Shown here: positions 11,621-22,796 of the stretch, in pieces
How the letters are laid out: each line of letters starts with the position of its first letter
Numbering within the stretch: position 1 is the stretch's first letter
Origin: Hippasteria phrygiana
Lineage: Eukaryota; Echinodermata; Asteroidea; Valvatida; Goniasteridae
Direction: 5' to 3'
NCBI GenBank assembly: GCA_037893225.1
Contig: JAZGUH010000537.1
Coordinates: forward strand, 744,001-808,000
Length of the DNA: 64,000 nucleotides
Made by a program: the position numbers and the translations under genes
Notes under the pieces: generated by a model
What the model was told of the DNA's origin: nothing
The model's input: the letters and a program-made list of their open reading frames with translations, nothing else
Database searches by the model: none

Positions 11621-12369
11621 CAGATCAACGGCCGACCGACAGCGCCCTCTAGCAACACACTTACTGACACGCCAAGACGACCTCGTTCCCATGGGCTGGG
11701 TTCGGGCGGTCTGTTCTTGACACGCGAAACTTGTTCTTGCAAAACCCCGATGGATAGGTGTTGTGTGATCCTCTTCCGAGGAGCGCGAGAACGAGGTTTT
11801 GTGTGTCAAGAACAGACCGCGCGAACCCAGCCTTGGTGTCGAGCAGCGCCCTCACCGTCACTACAGCTGCTTTCTCACCTAGACTGGTTCCCGGTCCCTA
11901 CATTGTCCTTCGGATTTCAAAAGTACATATGCGGACCGGGAACCAGTCTACTCTCTCACCCTGGTTAAGGTTTGGGACATTTAAAGGGGCTGTGTGGTCA
12001 CGATCATAGCAGGCTTGCGGCTGTACACTGAATCCCGAACTGAGATGAACGCAGATGCCACGACCGCGCGCGCGCTGACCTACAGGGCGCGCGCGCCAGA
12101 TCAGATTACAATATTGCAATGACTGCTGCATGCATGATCCTGTAGTTATGATACATACTGCATGTACAAGTATTATGTATGTGTTTGTGCCACTAAAAAT
12201 ATACGATAGGCATACAGTCGAACATAGTCCGTGCCACCCACCCACCAGGCAAACGCCAAAATGTACCATGACAGAACCAAACGAAAATAAGTAAATAAGT
12301 AAATCTGTATTTATAATTGTAAAATAAATAATGTACCAGCCCCTTCCTATACAAAAATAAAGTTGTAGG
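11621..12369. other. No gene; short repeats
   Basis: It contains a near-palindromic pair, GACACGCGAAAC (11719) and GTGTGTCAAGAACAGACCGC (11801), and the second copy of the GTGTCGAGCAGCGCCCTCAC repeat. No coding evidence. Confidence 0.4.
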
Positions 12370-12853
12370 CAGCGGCGTAGCCAGGGTTGTCTCCATAGGG
12401 GGGGGGGGGGGGGGGGGGGGATTGGGGGGGGGGGGGGCTGGATGTTACAGTGGGGGAGGGGGGCGCTCAAAGTAAAACAGCTATACTGATGGTGATATTG
12501 AGTCCACGAAATTTTATGTGTTACACTTTATGGAAAGTTACATCGTAAGAGTTATTTCAACACTATCAAATAATAAACACAATAATAACAGTTATTACAA
12601 TAAATAATATACGCCAATGAAATAGGATTTCACCAGTGGCGAGTAAATCCGTGTCGAAAAGTGGGGATGATTATTGAATTTGTCAACGAAGTACTGCATC
12701 TAGAACTGTTCTCAACGGGGCCCCAAACACCGCTTGAAATTTGAAACATCACTTTGTGTACAATTTCCCCTTTTTTTATTTGTTTACGAAACAAAAAAGA
12801 AATACAAATCGGCGGGCCCCTGAACTCCTTCCCCGTGTTTCGCGACGCCACTG
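12370..12853. mobile_element. Possible hAT-like element with long G tract
   Basis: The left edge CAGCGGCGTAGC and the right edge GACGCCACTG are an inverted pair matching the termini of the well-supported element at 47002-47693. A G-rich run occupies 12398-12471. A second terminus-like CAGTGGCGAG at 12634 hints at nesting. I could not find a matching 8-bp duplication, so boundaries are uncertain. Confidence 0.4.
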
Positions 12854-13248
12854 GCGCACAGATCCCCACATCACTATGATAAAGATGACTACCGAAGAAA
12901 CAAAGAAATAAACACCCCGACAAATATTCAAACAACCCTACCTGTTTTGCACGAATTATTCGCTTATTATTATTACTTTTTATGACATGAACAATTCACA
13001 TACCGAGTACATGGATCGGATGTACTGTATAGGTAATGTATGTACTGTACATTCACATGTACATTACATGTAGACTTGATGTGCGGAAATATTGTTTCAC
13101 ACAGCGAGTTGTTGACAAGTGCCAGTGGAATAGCGACCAAGTGAAGTTGTTTCACAGGCCATTGTTTATGCCAGGAAATAAAAATAAAAAAACTTTTGAG
13201 AGCTGTTTTCATAAAGTCCTATCTAGCCCCTAAAAAGGCCCTGCTACA
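12854..13248. other. No gene
   Basis: TACATGTA-rich sequence with no feature that I can support. Confidence 0.4.
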
Positions 13249-13351
13249 GGCAGCAAACAAATCTGACGTCATAAGACAGATTCCTCTTTTTGTCTCTAGC
13301 ACTAGGCACAAAAGATGAATCTCTCTTATGACGTCAGATTTGTTTGCTGCC
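13249..13351. repeat. Foldback with 28-bp arms
   Basis: GGCAGCAAACAAATCTGACG plus TCATAAGA on the left is exactly complementary to the right arm at 13324-13351, which ends TGTTTGCTGCC. Each arm contains a TGACGTCA CRE-type octamer. The loop is about 47 bases. Confidence 0.75.
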
Positions 13352-13578
13352 CGCAGCGGCGACTTTAAGACAAACGGCACAAGCGGGCTAGACAGGACTT
13401 GATAAAAAATGTTTTTACATATCTCAGAAGTAACTTTTTTAATATTAATCTACTCAATCTACATACAACTACAAAATGAAGAAGATTTCTCTCTGCAATC
13501 AGCATCCCCTTTCATGGCCTAAATGTAAATATAAACAGTATTATACATATAAATTAGAACAGAGATGTTTTCTCTTTT

Positions 13579-13937
13579 GCCCTGTCCCGACGTAATATGA
13601 AGCACTGTATACTCAGTGCTTTCCGAGAGCCTGTGTAAACAATTCACAGGCTTACTCGGGCGGGATTCGAACCCACGACTTCCTGCTTACTAGTACAGAC
13701 GTCTTAACCACTCGACCACCGAGCTTGCCGGGGTCGGCTGGCCGATTCGAATCCAATGCAGCAGCGGGTACCGCGTTATCAATCAGAAGATGGAATGTTT
13801 GCGTCGGGGGATGATGTAAATTAGATGTCTGCACTAGTAAGCAGGAAGTCGTGGGTTCGAATCCCGCCCGAGTAAGCCTGTGAATTTTTTCACACAGGCT
13901 CTCGGAAAGCACTGAGTATAATACGTCGGGACAGGGC
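13579..13937. repeat. Inverted pair of tRNA-derived SINE copies
   Basis: The left arm (13579-13700) and right arm (13826-13937) are reverse complements, sharing GCCCTGTCCCGACGTA, CAGTGCTTTCCGAGAGCCTG and TTCGAATCCCGCCCGAGTAA. Each arm contains the RNA polymerase III B box GGTTCGAATCC. About 125 bp separate them. Two SINEs inserted head-to-head, or a single foldback formed from one, would both explain this. Confidence 0.7.
13655..13723 (-). repeat. tRNA-like head of the SINE
   Basis: On the minus strand the 69-nt segment runs from CTCGGTGGTCGAGTGGTTAA to CCCGCCCGAG. The A box (TGGTCGAGTGG) and B box (GGTTCGAATCC) are both present and the first and last five bases (CTCGG and CCGAG) pair like an acceptor stem. 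The anticodon arm is poor, and SINE sequence continues past the 3' end, so I regard it as a SINE head rather than a functional tRNA gene. Confidence 0.6.
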
Positions 13938-14932
13938 AATTCATTTATTTGTTAACAAAAGTAACATATGGGGAACTAAACCAGGTGGTCTTATAGTCTT
14001 TTGAAACATACCAAAAAATAAGCTGAAGAAAATCGTTCTTTGCTCAGCATTTGCCACGGTCGCATCATATAGCCAAATTTCACAGTTGACATACCGGTAT
14101 AGGCCTCCTAAAATATCCAATAATGTTAGACAATCAAACTGATAAAATGAGAGAGAACTCTAACAAATACAGAAAGACATGGTGCAAAATTTTAGTGACA
14201 CCCCCACATCATGGTTTTAACTTCTGATGATGGGGAAACAATGGCAAAATGAGTGACCAAAATCCCAACCCTGGGGCTTGAAAAACGTGACCAAACCCCC
14301 ACATAAGACCTGGGGCAGCCCGGGGGGAAGGGGTGGGGGAGGCAATTGATAGGCGCATTATTGAATGACATTTAAATATAACCTATACATAGAGTCCATG
14401 CATGACATACATATGTGTGTGATTTGGGGCACATAAACACCTGCAAATATTGTCTAACGTTAGTACTTTACTCAAGCGAAAAATCCCTGAAACAAATTGG
14501 ATTTGCACAGTAGTTTGAGAAACTTCAAAGGAACCTTGCCGTGACACAACCTTGTGAAATTACTTTCAGCCATTATTATTTGAGATTATAAAGAAAAACT
14601 AATGAGCTTTGTGATGATACTGAACTATCCCAGTACCTTATTCCAATTTGAAAATATGACGTCAAAGAAATAACACCTACTATAACCGTGCAGAGAACAT
14701 GTTTAATAGAAAAAAAGCTTTGAACAAAAAACACGCATTGCATGTGCCTCTAACGTCACCATAAAAACGTCGATTTTGTCAACTTTATCTGTCTTTTTTC
14801 CAAACCAAAATTGCCCCTGGAGATTTAATTATACTAAAAATTACAACCATTTATTCAACCAGATTTGTTTTACTTCAACCAATGATTAGTTTGATTACTC
14901 AAAAACTGGTCTTGGGGAACATTCCTCTTTAG
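13938..14932. other. No gene
   Basis: AT-rich sequence without ORFs, arrays or hairpins that I can support. Confidence 0.45.
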
Positions 14933-15902
14933 CAGGGCTGTAGTCGAGTCCCGATGTGGGTCTGATGACAAGTAGTAGGTCAAACTTTAGCTTTAACATA
15001 ATGTTGCAATGATTTTGTATTTAAATTGTAATACACGAACTATTTTAGCAGACAAAACAAAATATGAGAATGTTTCTGGTGCAGGAATTGAAATAAGTAC
15101 TTCACAATTTTGAAATGTAGAAGATTAATGATGTCATGAATATCAGTTGGGAAGTATTGCTAGTACAAGCCTACTAGCGCGAAATATATTTGTGTGAATG
15201 AATCACTTTCGGCCAATCAAACCGTGTACCGCGCAATACAACCGGTATTCCGTCTTCCGTATTCGCAAGTAATGGACGTCGAGCATGCACCAGCCACATG
15301 ACGTTGCGGCTCGACTGGCAACTACACGAACACCGCGCCTTCGCGCATGCATGCAGCGCATTCGATCGCACACGCACGTACGTAGAGCGAGCAAACGGCG
15401 AATTCATGCCATGTTTAATCCGGTACAGTCTCCGCGCGTCGCTGTTGGACCGACTTCTCGTCAGGCAAACCGTTCATACCTGACGTACTAAGCGCGTATA
15501 CGTGTACTCAACCTCGTCCCCAGGGTCTACTTTCATCCTCGTTCTGGAAGCGTATTGCTCGAACACTATGGGGACAAGGTTGACGCGTACTGTACATCCG
15601 AATTAAGTAAATGTGTGTGCAGGCTACTGACGGGATTTGCGAACTAAACACTCCAACTTCGTTACAAAATTGCGGTAAAATTTAAGGTAAAAATCGGCTT
15701 TTTTGGGCCAGACTCGGGCCGAGTCCTGGAGCTGGTCGAGTCCTTATTGTCCGAGTCCGAGTCCGAGTCCTGACTGTCCGAGTCCGAGTCCTGACTGTCC
15801 GAGTCCGAGTCCGAGTCCGAGTCCGAGTCCGAGTCCGAGTCCGAGTCCGAGTCCGAGTCCGAGTCCGAGTCCTTGAGTCCGGACTCGAGTCTTCCAGCAC
15901 TG
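14933..15902. mobile_element. hAT-like element carrying a GAGTCC hexamer array
   Basis: The left end CAGGGCTGTAGTCGAGTCC and the right end (reverse complement CAGTGCTGGAAGACTCGAGT) align with few mismatches and start CAG as hAT ends do. The short hAT-type element at 31731-31954 has the same terminal TAGTCGAGTCC motif and a perfect 8-bp duplication, supporting this reading. Here the flanks CTCTTTAG and CCACGCAT do not match, so the target duplication has decayed or a boundary is off. No transposase is present. Confidence 0.5.
15745..15878. repeat. Hexanucleotide array (GAGTCC)n
   Basis: About 20 units of GAGTCC (minus strand GGACTC) with two CTGACTGTCC interruptions lie just inside the right end of the hAT-like element. 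Reading frames across it give Asp-Ser or Arg-Thr dipeptide repeats and are artefacts of periodicity. Confidence 0.9.
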
Positions 15903-17216
15903 CCACGCATACGTCAAACCGAAAGCCTAATCACGTATTTGTAATCGTTTAAATGAAACGTTATGCACATTCATTTATTTGAATGATACAAAATGAAATC
16001 GAACGCTAGTTTTTTGCGAAAATGAAACACGGATATACGTCGTTCTAAAAATCAGCGCGAAATTGAATTCAAGTTTTACAAACATTTATGCACATATTGC
16101 GAAATCGTCCGGGAAAACCTATACTAGTCTTTTAATTTGAATGCATCTTTTACATGCACGAGTGAAGCTAAAAGACGATAGAATGCTCGGATAGTGAAAT
16201 TAAATGAATATTTTTGATTGTCGAATGACAGGCGTTAAAATGAACGAAAACATGGTGAAATTGGCCGGAAAAATTACCTAACATGCCCGAATAAAGAGGA
16301 ATTAACAGGCTTTCCAATATAATATAGGTTTCCCCGGCCAATTCAGCAGATTTAGCAACCAGATTGATGACCAATCAACCATTTTCGCACGAATTTGAGT
16401 GCACGTTAATTGGCGAGATCAACATTCAATTAACTATATAAAAGAAATCATTCAATTTATACTTGTCAAAGCATGCAATTGCAAATTTCACTCACGCAAT
16501 TTTAACAATTGTGCATTCTGCCCACGGGCATTCAAATTCGCCGGAGGTTCCAGATGCCATTAGGCAAGCATTTAAACAAAAAACAAAAACAATATCGAAA
16601 GAGTTGCATGTTATTAATTTCTTTGTTAAAATTAAATGGAGCGCCCTTGTTCCAATTTGAAAGTACATGGATATAAGAACTGTTTCTCACAAGATTCCGT
16701 CAATTCTGTGATTGAAGCACTAGAAATGGCCGAGAGACGCACACAAGCATATGTTTTGAATCGTATGTTTTGATAAAAAGAAAACAAAATTCCAAAGAGA
16801 ACCCATGCATTAAGCCGAAGATAAAAGAGACAGAGGTCACAAATTAAGAACATGTGAACACGACAAAAAGAGGGGGAAACATCACTTAATTTTACTGTTG
16901 CCTATTTGGTTAAAGTTGCAAAAAGTGATAGAATGCGCGGAAATGAAATCCAACAAATAATAAGAATCTCATGCAAATAACCTTTAACCAAACCGACTGC
17001 CAAATTATTGAATGAACACCTAAACCGAATGACAGAACTTCAACTTAGGATGTGTTAATCATGAAAATGCCAGGTATGAAAATTAACGAATTTGAAAGCC
17101 TGAATTCTAATACGAAGCACGGGAGCGACAGCAGGGAGGTAATTCGCTTTATATTGGCCACTATCGAGATGAATTTGAATGCTATTTTGCGAAACTGGCC
17201 GGGAAAACCTAGGCCT
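15903..17216. other. No gene
   Basis: Long AT-rich stretch containing only short ORFs. The segments GGCCGGAAAAATTACC (about 16262) and GGCCGGGAAAACCTA (about 17198) suggest old copies of a repeat, but I cannot define it. Confidence 0.4.
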
Positions 17217-17376
17217 ATACAGGAATTTGCCGACGCCATTTTTACAGTGGTGCTCGCGCGCATTTTGGCAAGTTGTAAACACCCTGTTGGTCGAAGCTGC
17301 ATCGAGCGCGTGTGTAAAATACGCACGCGAGCGTGATGCCACCACAGTAAATGCTTCTAAATTGTGGTCGCCGGAT
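17217..17376 (+). repeat. Dispersed GC-rich repeat B, copy 3 (internally shortened)
   Basis: It matches 10271-10470 from ATACAGGAATT.GCCGACGCC to GGTCGCCGGAT but lacks about 35 bp of the GCGCGC-rich middle. Confidence 0.7.
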
Positions 17377-17446
17377 TCGGCTATACCAAATAATAATAAT
17401 ATATAATAATAATAATTTGGGAGGCTAATCATCCTTACTCGCAGCT

Positions 17447-17752
17447 GGGATGCTGAATTGCGAAGGACGCGGCTACAACGTGGTCGAGTCGCTGGCATGT
17501 AAAGGCGCCTCTGGCAGCCGGCCTACATCGACCCACATATGACCACGGAGCACAGCCAGAGATCGAAAGTGTTTGATTTTTCCGGAGGGAGGAAAGCCGG
17601 AGGACCCGGATAAAAACCCTCGTGGCACAGGAGAGAACCAACGCACAACTCTACTCACATATCGTCCGAGCCGGGAATCGAACCCGGGCCGGGAATCGAA
17701 CCCGGGCCACATTGGTGAGAGGGCACTTTACGCACAAGCCACCCATGCCACC
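17447..17752 (-). mobile_element. tRNA-derived SINE with duplicated B box
   Basis: On the minus strand it starts GGTGGCATGGGTGGCTTGTG, continues to two consecutive copies of the B-box segment CCCGGGTTCGATTCCCGG (17678-17709), then a conserved-looking body with TTGGTTCTCTCCTGTGCCAC, and GGGTCCTCCGGCTTTCCTCC. This body resembles widely shared central domains of invertebrate tRNA-SINEs; I do not assign a named superfamily. The 3' end near 17447 reads GCAATTCAGCATCCC. Confidence 0.65.
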
Positions 17753-17896
17753 CTGGTACCTGGTATACTGGTACCTTTTTCAAATGTCGTGTAAGAAACG
17801 ACACTGTACTAGAAGTTCTAGAACCGTGCACAGAACGCGTTTGGTGAAAACCTATGGCATGTCAAAACGTTGCAATACTCGATAATCTACGTATTT

Positions 17897-18252
17897 TTGT
17901 GCGATGTTCAAATATATATGTGCGATGTTTGTCATTATATGTGCGATGTTCAAATGTATATGTGCGATGTTTGTCATTATAATGTGCGATGTTCATGTGC
18001 GATGTTCAAATCTATATGTGCGATGTTTAAATATATATGCGATGTTTTGTCATATATGTGCGATGTTTGTCATTATATGCGATGTTCAAATGTAAGTGTG
18101 CGATTGTTATTATATGTAGGCCTACGATGTTCAAATATGCGATGTTTGTCATATAGGCCTATGTGCACGATGTTCAAATTTATATGTGCGATGTTCAAAT
18201 TTGTATGTGCGATGTTTGTCATATATGTGCGATGTTCAAATAATATGTCCGA
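17897..18252 (+). repeat. Minisatellite, left arm (GCGATGTT units of about 20 bp)
   Basis: About 17 units of the form ATATGTGCGATGTTCAAAT or ATGTGCGATGTTTGTCAT alternate. The spurious Cys/Met/Phe-rich ORFs here follow the repeat periodicity. Confidence 0.9.
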
Positions 18253-18856
18253 TGTTTTTCAATTTATATTCGAAAACGGAATTGTGGGATATAGTATAGT
18301 TTCCGGACCGAAATAGTATGAATATTCCTAATATAAGTTACATCAGTGACCTACTTAGGACGGTCTATCTGTTGCACTGACCTGGCTGAAGCTAGCCGGC
18401 CCGCGATTCAACCCGCGATTCGCAATAGGGCCCGCGATTCGCCCAATCAGAGCAGCCGCATATTGAAAAATAGAATCCATTCGACAAAAGGAGGTTCTTT
18501 CTATAAAATCGCTGGATTCAGGCAACGATTTTTTTTGAAAATGTCAAGAAATTACATACCAATTTTGCATGAAATTTAAGAATAGGTATGAGCAAAGCTG
18601 TACATATTATACTTAACATTGTTTTATGGGTCTTTTTTAATGAAATAATTAGTCGTTTCGCGAGGGCCCATTTCAAAGGGTTCTCTACATAAATTCCTTT
18701 CGGCTCAGCACAATAGCTTCTGTTTGAAAGAAAGTGTACCGCACATGTTTTTAAAAATTCATATTTTTCCTTTATATTCATAATTGCCACCTTCCTGGGC
18801 ACACTTAATTTCAGCAAGGGCCTATTACAAGAATGGCTTCTGTTCCAATTAGCCGC

Positions 18857-19342
18857 TTAAAGGTAGTGTACACGATTGGTAATTCTCCAATTTTCTTTTT
18901 ACTAAATTATTACAAAATACCTTTGTAGACTGTAAGTTAATATAGTAGTCTCAATCATCCTGTGAAATTATGGCACCAGATGTGCTGTCGTTGTCAAGAA
19001 AAGTGGAAATATATATCGTCTTCAAACGATTTCCAGCTGAAAATCGTTGGAGAACTGCCCTGTAGCCGTTAGTCAAGGCGCGAGTGGCTACCTGGACAAG
19101 TGGCGCGCCCCGGACATGATGGCGCCTTGGCATATCCGGGCCCAGATAGCCACGCGCGCCTTGACTAAAGGCTATTATCCGCCCGACGGTTGAAAACGAG
19201 CGCCGTTTTTCACTCGTTTGTTCGCCATCTAACAACACAAAACTTTGAACAGGTCAGTGGAATATTTCTTATAACATACTAACCCCAAATCCGCCCATTT
19301 CTGAAAATTGCAACAATGACCAATCATTTACACTGCCTTTAA
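18857..19342 (-). mobile_element. Family-A MITE, complete copy inside the palindrome
   Basis: It is bounded by TTAAAGGTAGTGTACACGAT on the left and TTTACACTGCCTTTAA on the right, with TTAA at both edges. It has interrupted the left palindrome arm: the undisturbed right arm reads GTCTTTAAGCGGCTA at 19556-19570 with a single TTAA (19560-19563), which is the empty site. Interior hairpin arms include GATTTCCAGCTGAAAATCG. Confidence 0.85.
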
Positions 19343-20127
19343 AGACGGATCATTTTCATGAATATCTGGAAATGCAGTATTCGGAGTTTCGTGTAAAATG
19401 CCGTCTTTGAAAGAAAGTGTACCACACATATTTTGAAAAATTCATATTTTTCTTTCATGTTCATAATTCCCACCTTCCCAGGTACTTTCTCTCAAAGACG
19501 GCATTTCACACGAAACTCCGAATACCGCATTTCCAGATATACATGAAAATGATCCGTCTTTAAGCGGCTAGTTGGAACAGAAGCCATTCTTGCAATAAGC
19601 TCTTGCTGAAATTAAGTGTGCCCAGGAAGGTGACAATTATGAATATGAAAGAAAAATATGAATTTTTAAAAACATGTGCGGTACACTTTCTTTCAAACAG
19701 AAGCTATTGTGCTGAGCCGAAAGGAATTGATGTAGAGAACCCTTTGAAATGGGCCCTTGCGAAACGACTAATTATTTCATAAAAAGACCCATAAAACAAT
19801 GTTAAGTATAACCTATTCTGAAATTTCATGCACAAATTGGTATGTAATTTCTTGACATTTCTCAAAAATTCGTTGCCTTAATCCAGCGATTTCATTAAAA
19901 AAATCCTTTTGTCGAATGGATTCTAGTTTTCAACATGCGGCTGCTCTGATCGGGCGAATCGCGGGCCCTATTGGGAATCGCGGGATGAATCGCGCGATAG
20001 CTTCAGCCAGGTCAGTGCAACAGATAGACCGTCCTTAAGTAGTCTGGTCCCTGATGTAACTTATTAGGAATATTCATACTATTTCGGTCTGGAAACCATA
20101 CTATATCCCACAATTCCGTTTTCGAAT

Positions 20128-20565
20128 ATAAATTGAAAAACATCGCACATATATTTGAACATCGCACATATATGACAAACATCGCACATATAAATTTGAA
20201 CATCGCACATATATGACAAACATCGCATATATATTTGAACATCGCACATATAATAACAAACATCGCACACATACATTTGAACATCGCATATATAATGACA
20301 ATTCCATCGCACATATATGACAAAACATCGCATTTAAACATCGCACATATAAATTTGAACATCGCACATATAAATTTGAACATCGCACATATAAATTTGA
20401 ACATCGCACATATAAATTGGAACATCGCACATATAAATTGGAACATCGCACATATAAATTGGAACATCACACATATAAATTGGAACATCAAACATAAATG
20501 ACAAACATCGCACATATATATTTGAACATCGCACATAATGACAAACATCGCACATATATATTTGA
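20128..20565 (-). repeat. Minisatellite, right arm (inverted copy)
   Basis: About 20 units of the reverse-complement form AACATCGCACATATAAATTT. A homogeneous stretch at 20334-20480 has the least variation between units, suggesting recent local amplification on this side. Confidence 0.9.
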
Positions 20566-20575
20566 CAATGACGTA

Positions 20576-21290
20576 ACGTGACGTAATCTGCTCTTGTTAT
20601 TATAGGCTACAGGGGCGGATCTAGGTTTTAACTAAGGGGGGGGGGGGGGGGGGTTACCTGAGGTGATTGGCCTACACACCCCAGCGTGCCGAATTTTCGA
20701 CACCCGAAATTTTCATTGCGCTCCAGAGGTTTACGGTCACATTTTCGTCAACGATTTTCGGGCAAACGGTGCATTATCAATGGATGTCAAAGAAATATCA
20801 GGCCAGGGAATTAGACTATTTCCAAAGAGGGTCGGCCGATAAAAAACTTGATTTCACATAATGACGCTTCAGACTATTATTTATTTACATTCAAGTAAGG
20901 TATTTCAAAATAATTCAGTAGTTTTGTTTTTTGATGTTTGCCAATGTTGTATAATTTTTAAAGACCTTGTCACAGAGGCAATGTGTACAAGCACGTTGGC
21001 TGCAACTACGTCTGCAGGCTAAATTAATGCTTGGGTATAGCACCATAGACATTTTTCTTATTGTGTATTGACATTCCAAACTGGAAACAAATGTGATAAA
21101 TATAGAGATTGCATGCACACATGGAGACTGCCTGTGCCCAGTGAACGGTCTTATAGGGCGATATGGGCGCGGCCTCATTTCACAAGGGTGAACATAGTGT
21201 GAGGGTAGAGTTTAAATTCCTCAAATTAATGACCACGTCTCAAACCACAATACGATTGGTAGGCGGAAATTTCACACGTTTTGTTAATTT
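20576..21290. other. No gene; poly-G tract and family-A fragment
   Basis: An 18-base G run lies at 20636-20653 after a short GGCGGATCTAGG segment. Positions about 20893-20962 (AAGTAAGGTATTTC and GATGTTTGCCAATGTTGTAT) match the right subterminal part of the family-A copy at 34206-34673. No coding region. Confidence 0.45.
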
Positions 21291-21347
21291 AACACCATGT
21301 GGTGTTTATATTAGACCACTCGCCCAATATAAACACCACATGGTGTT
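21291..21347. repeat. Perfect 22-bp-arm hairpin
   Basis: AACACCATGTGGTGTTTATA TT pairs exactly with the right arm at 21326-21347, separated by 13 bases. Each arm contains the inner palindrome AACACCATGTGGTGTT. TAACACCAC follows, so it may be the tip of a MITE. Confidence 0.7.
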
Positions 21348-22390
21348 AGAATAACACCACAGTTTTTGCAGTGTATGGAACAAAGTGCAACATCTGCCGC
21401 GCTCGGACGTGTTGATGACGTCACGACATCTGTTGGAGCCCTCAATCCCGGTTTGCGTACAACAAATGCTGTATTATTATTATTGACGTACTTCTGTCGC
21501 GTTACGTTTCACACCACTTTCGTGTGTACGCACGATCTAGAAATGCCCGAACTAACTGCAAAATTAATCAACAAAAGTTTGAAAATCTACAGACACAACA
21601 GAGGATTTAAGCAGTGTTACATTGTAATTATTCCTCTGAAACTAAATAACTGAAAATATAGTTTGACTTATAGGCCTAAGAAGTCTTGGAGACACTGTCT
21701 CTTCAACAAATTAATTTCTTCTTCTAAATTGTTTTCAATTACACGTACATATTATATTTTGAACGAAAAAGTACTTTTCTTTTTAGGTGTGTGTGTATCC
21801 CTCCGAAAAAGGGCTTTTATTCCTGGTTGTTTTTTTGTCAAAAATATTTTTAGCTCATAAAAGATCCACCCTGTAGGAACGGAATAATTGTCGGGCCGCA
21901 AATAATTCCACTGCCTAATTCGATATCTAAAACGTAGGCGGATTTTTTCATTGGATGCCTCATTCAGCAGTGAATTCTGTAACATTTGTTATAGAAAAAT
22001 ATCAAATTTTCTAGGGGGAGAAACTCGAAAAGAAAAAGAACAGTATAATTTATCTTGATTATGATAAAGCCATTTTTGTCAGCAACGGAAACGAAACGAA
22101 TTGCGAACACGTATTTCTACGTGTCATGTTATACAAAGTTGAGATACAAAACTGAATGATTTCTACGATTTTTACATGATAAGGCTGGAAGGCGCGGTGC
22201 AAGTACATTAATTGAGTCCATGAGCTTGTTATGCCACGTATACGGGACGACAAATGAACTGATACTGGTCCAGACGAAATAATAAAATGGATAACAAACA
22301 GACAACTGAATATTACGGAAGCGTATTTATGACACGTCCAAAAAGATGTTTCTGGCCCATTTTGCTTCCGTACGATTTGCTTCTGTGACG
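21348..22390. other. No gene
   Basis: AT-rich sequence with only short unsupported ORFs on both strands. Confidence 0.4.
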
Positions 22391-22475
22391 TGTACATAGG
22401 CGTAGCGAGGTCATTTTTATTAGGGGGGGGGGGGGGGGGGGGGGTTAGACGTGAAAAAAGGCACTCGATATATCC
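22391..22475 (+). repeat. Repeat-borne poly-G tract
   Basis: CATAGGCGTAGCGAGGTCAT then TTTTATTA is followed by a 22-base G run (22423-22444) and TTAGACGTGAAAAAAGGCAC TCGATATATC. The same order occurs at 30620-30702, so the G tract is an intrinsic part of a dispersed element. Confidence 0.7.
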
Positions 22476-22796
22476 ATGCTGAGAGGTAGACGGATTTTTT
22501 ACAGATCAAAAAGGGAGCGGGGACATAATTTTCCTGCTGTTTAAAGTGGAAATTTTACAGAAAATAGTACAAATACATAAGCTTCACAATAATTGTATAA
22601 AGAAAAGTAGAAATAACATTTCATTTTTTCGAATTCTGCTACAACCCCGAGAGGTGCATTTTTTAGACACCCTGTATAAGATCTGAATGGCCCATTGGCT
22701 GTGAGAAGTGAAAAAAGAACATTCGCTTTATAACCACTTCTTGATCAATAGATATTTTTGAAAGATATGCAATTTAATTTAAATGTACACATTATA
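22476..22796. other. No gene
   Basis: Spacer between the poly-G repeat and the LINE 3' end, with no recognisable feature. Confidence 0.4.

Larger units (their letters stand above)
17880..20575. mobile_element. Giant palindrome of about 2.7 kb with minisatellite arms
   Basis: The left arm (17880 to about 19420, minus a MITE at 18857-19342) is the reverse complement of the right arm (about 19483-20570). Outermost are GCGATGTT arrays, then unique arm sequence, for example GGTCTATCTGTTGCACTGAC against GTCAGTGCAACAGATAGACC, and AAGGGTTCTCTACAT against the segment at about 19730. The centre is about 19421-19482. No transposase is present. It could be a very large foldback transposon or an inverted duplication of a locus carrying the minisatellite. 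Confidence 0.8.

Noticed and set aside
11898..12470. 190-codon minus-strand ORF with proline run and hydrophobic segments
   Set aside because: Starts in the poly-G tract and crosses several dispersed repeats; no conserved motif.
13655..13723. Functional tRNA gene on the minus strand
   Set aside because: A and B boxes are present but the anticodon arm is poor, the sequence continues as SINE, and an inverted copy sits 125 bp away.
15662..15910. Asp-Ser and Arg-Thr repeat proteins on the minus strand
   Set aside because: Translation of the GAGTCC hexamer array.
17870..18316. Cys/Met/Phe-rich ORFs (CDVCHYMCDVQ-type), mirrored at 20012-20555
   Set aside because: They follow the roughly 20-bp GCGATGTT minisatellite in all frames; repetition, not coding, explains them.
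17880..20575. CRISPR-like array
   Set aside because: Repeat units are contiguous, lack unique spacers, and the setting is eukaryotic.
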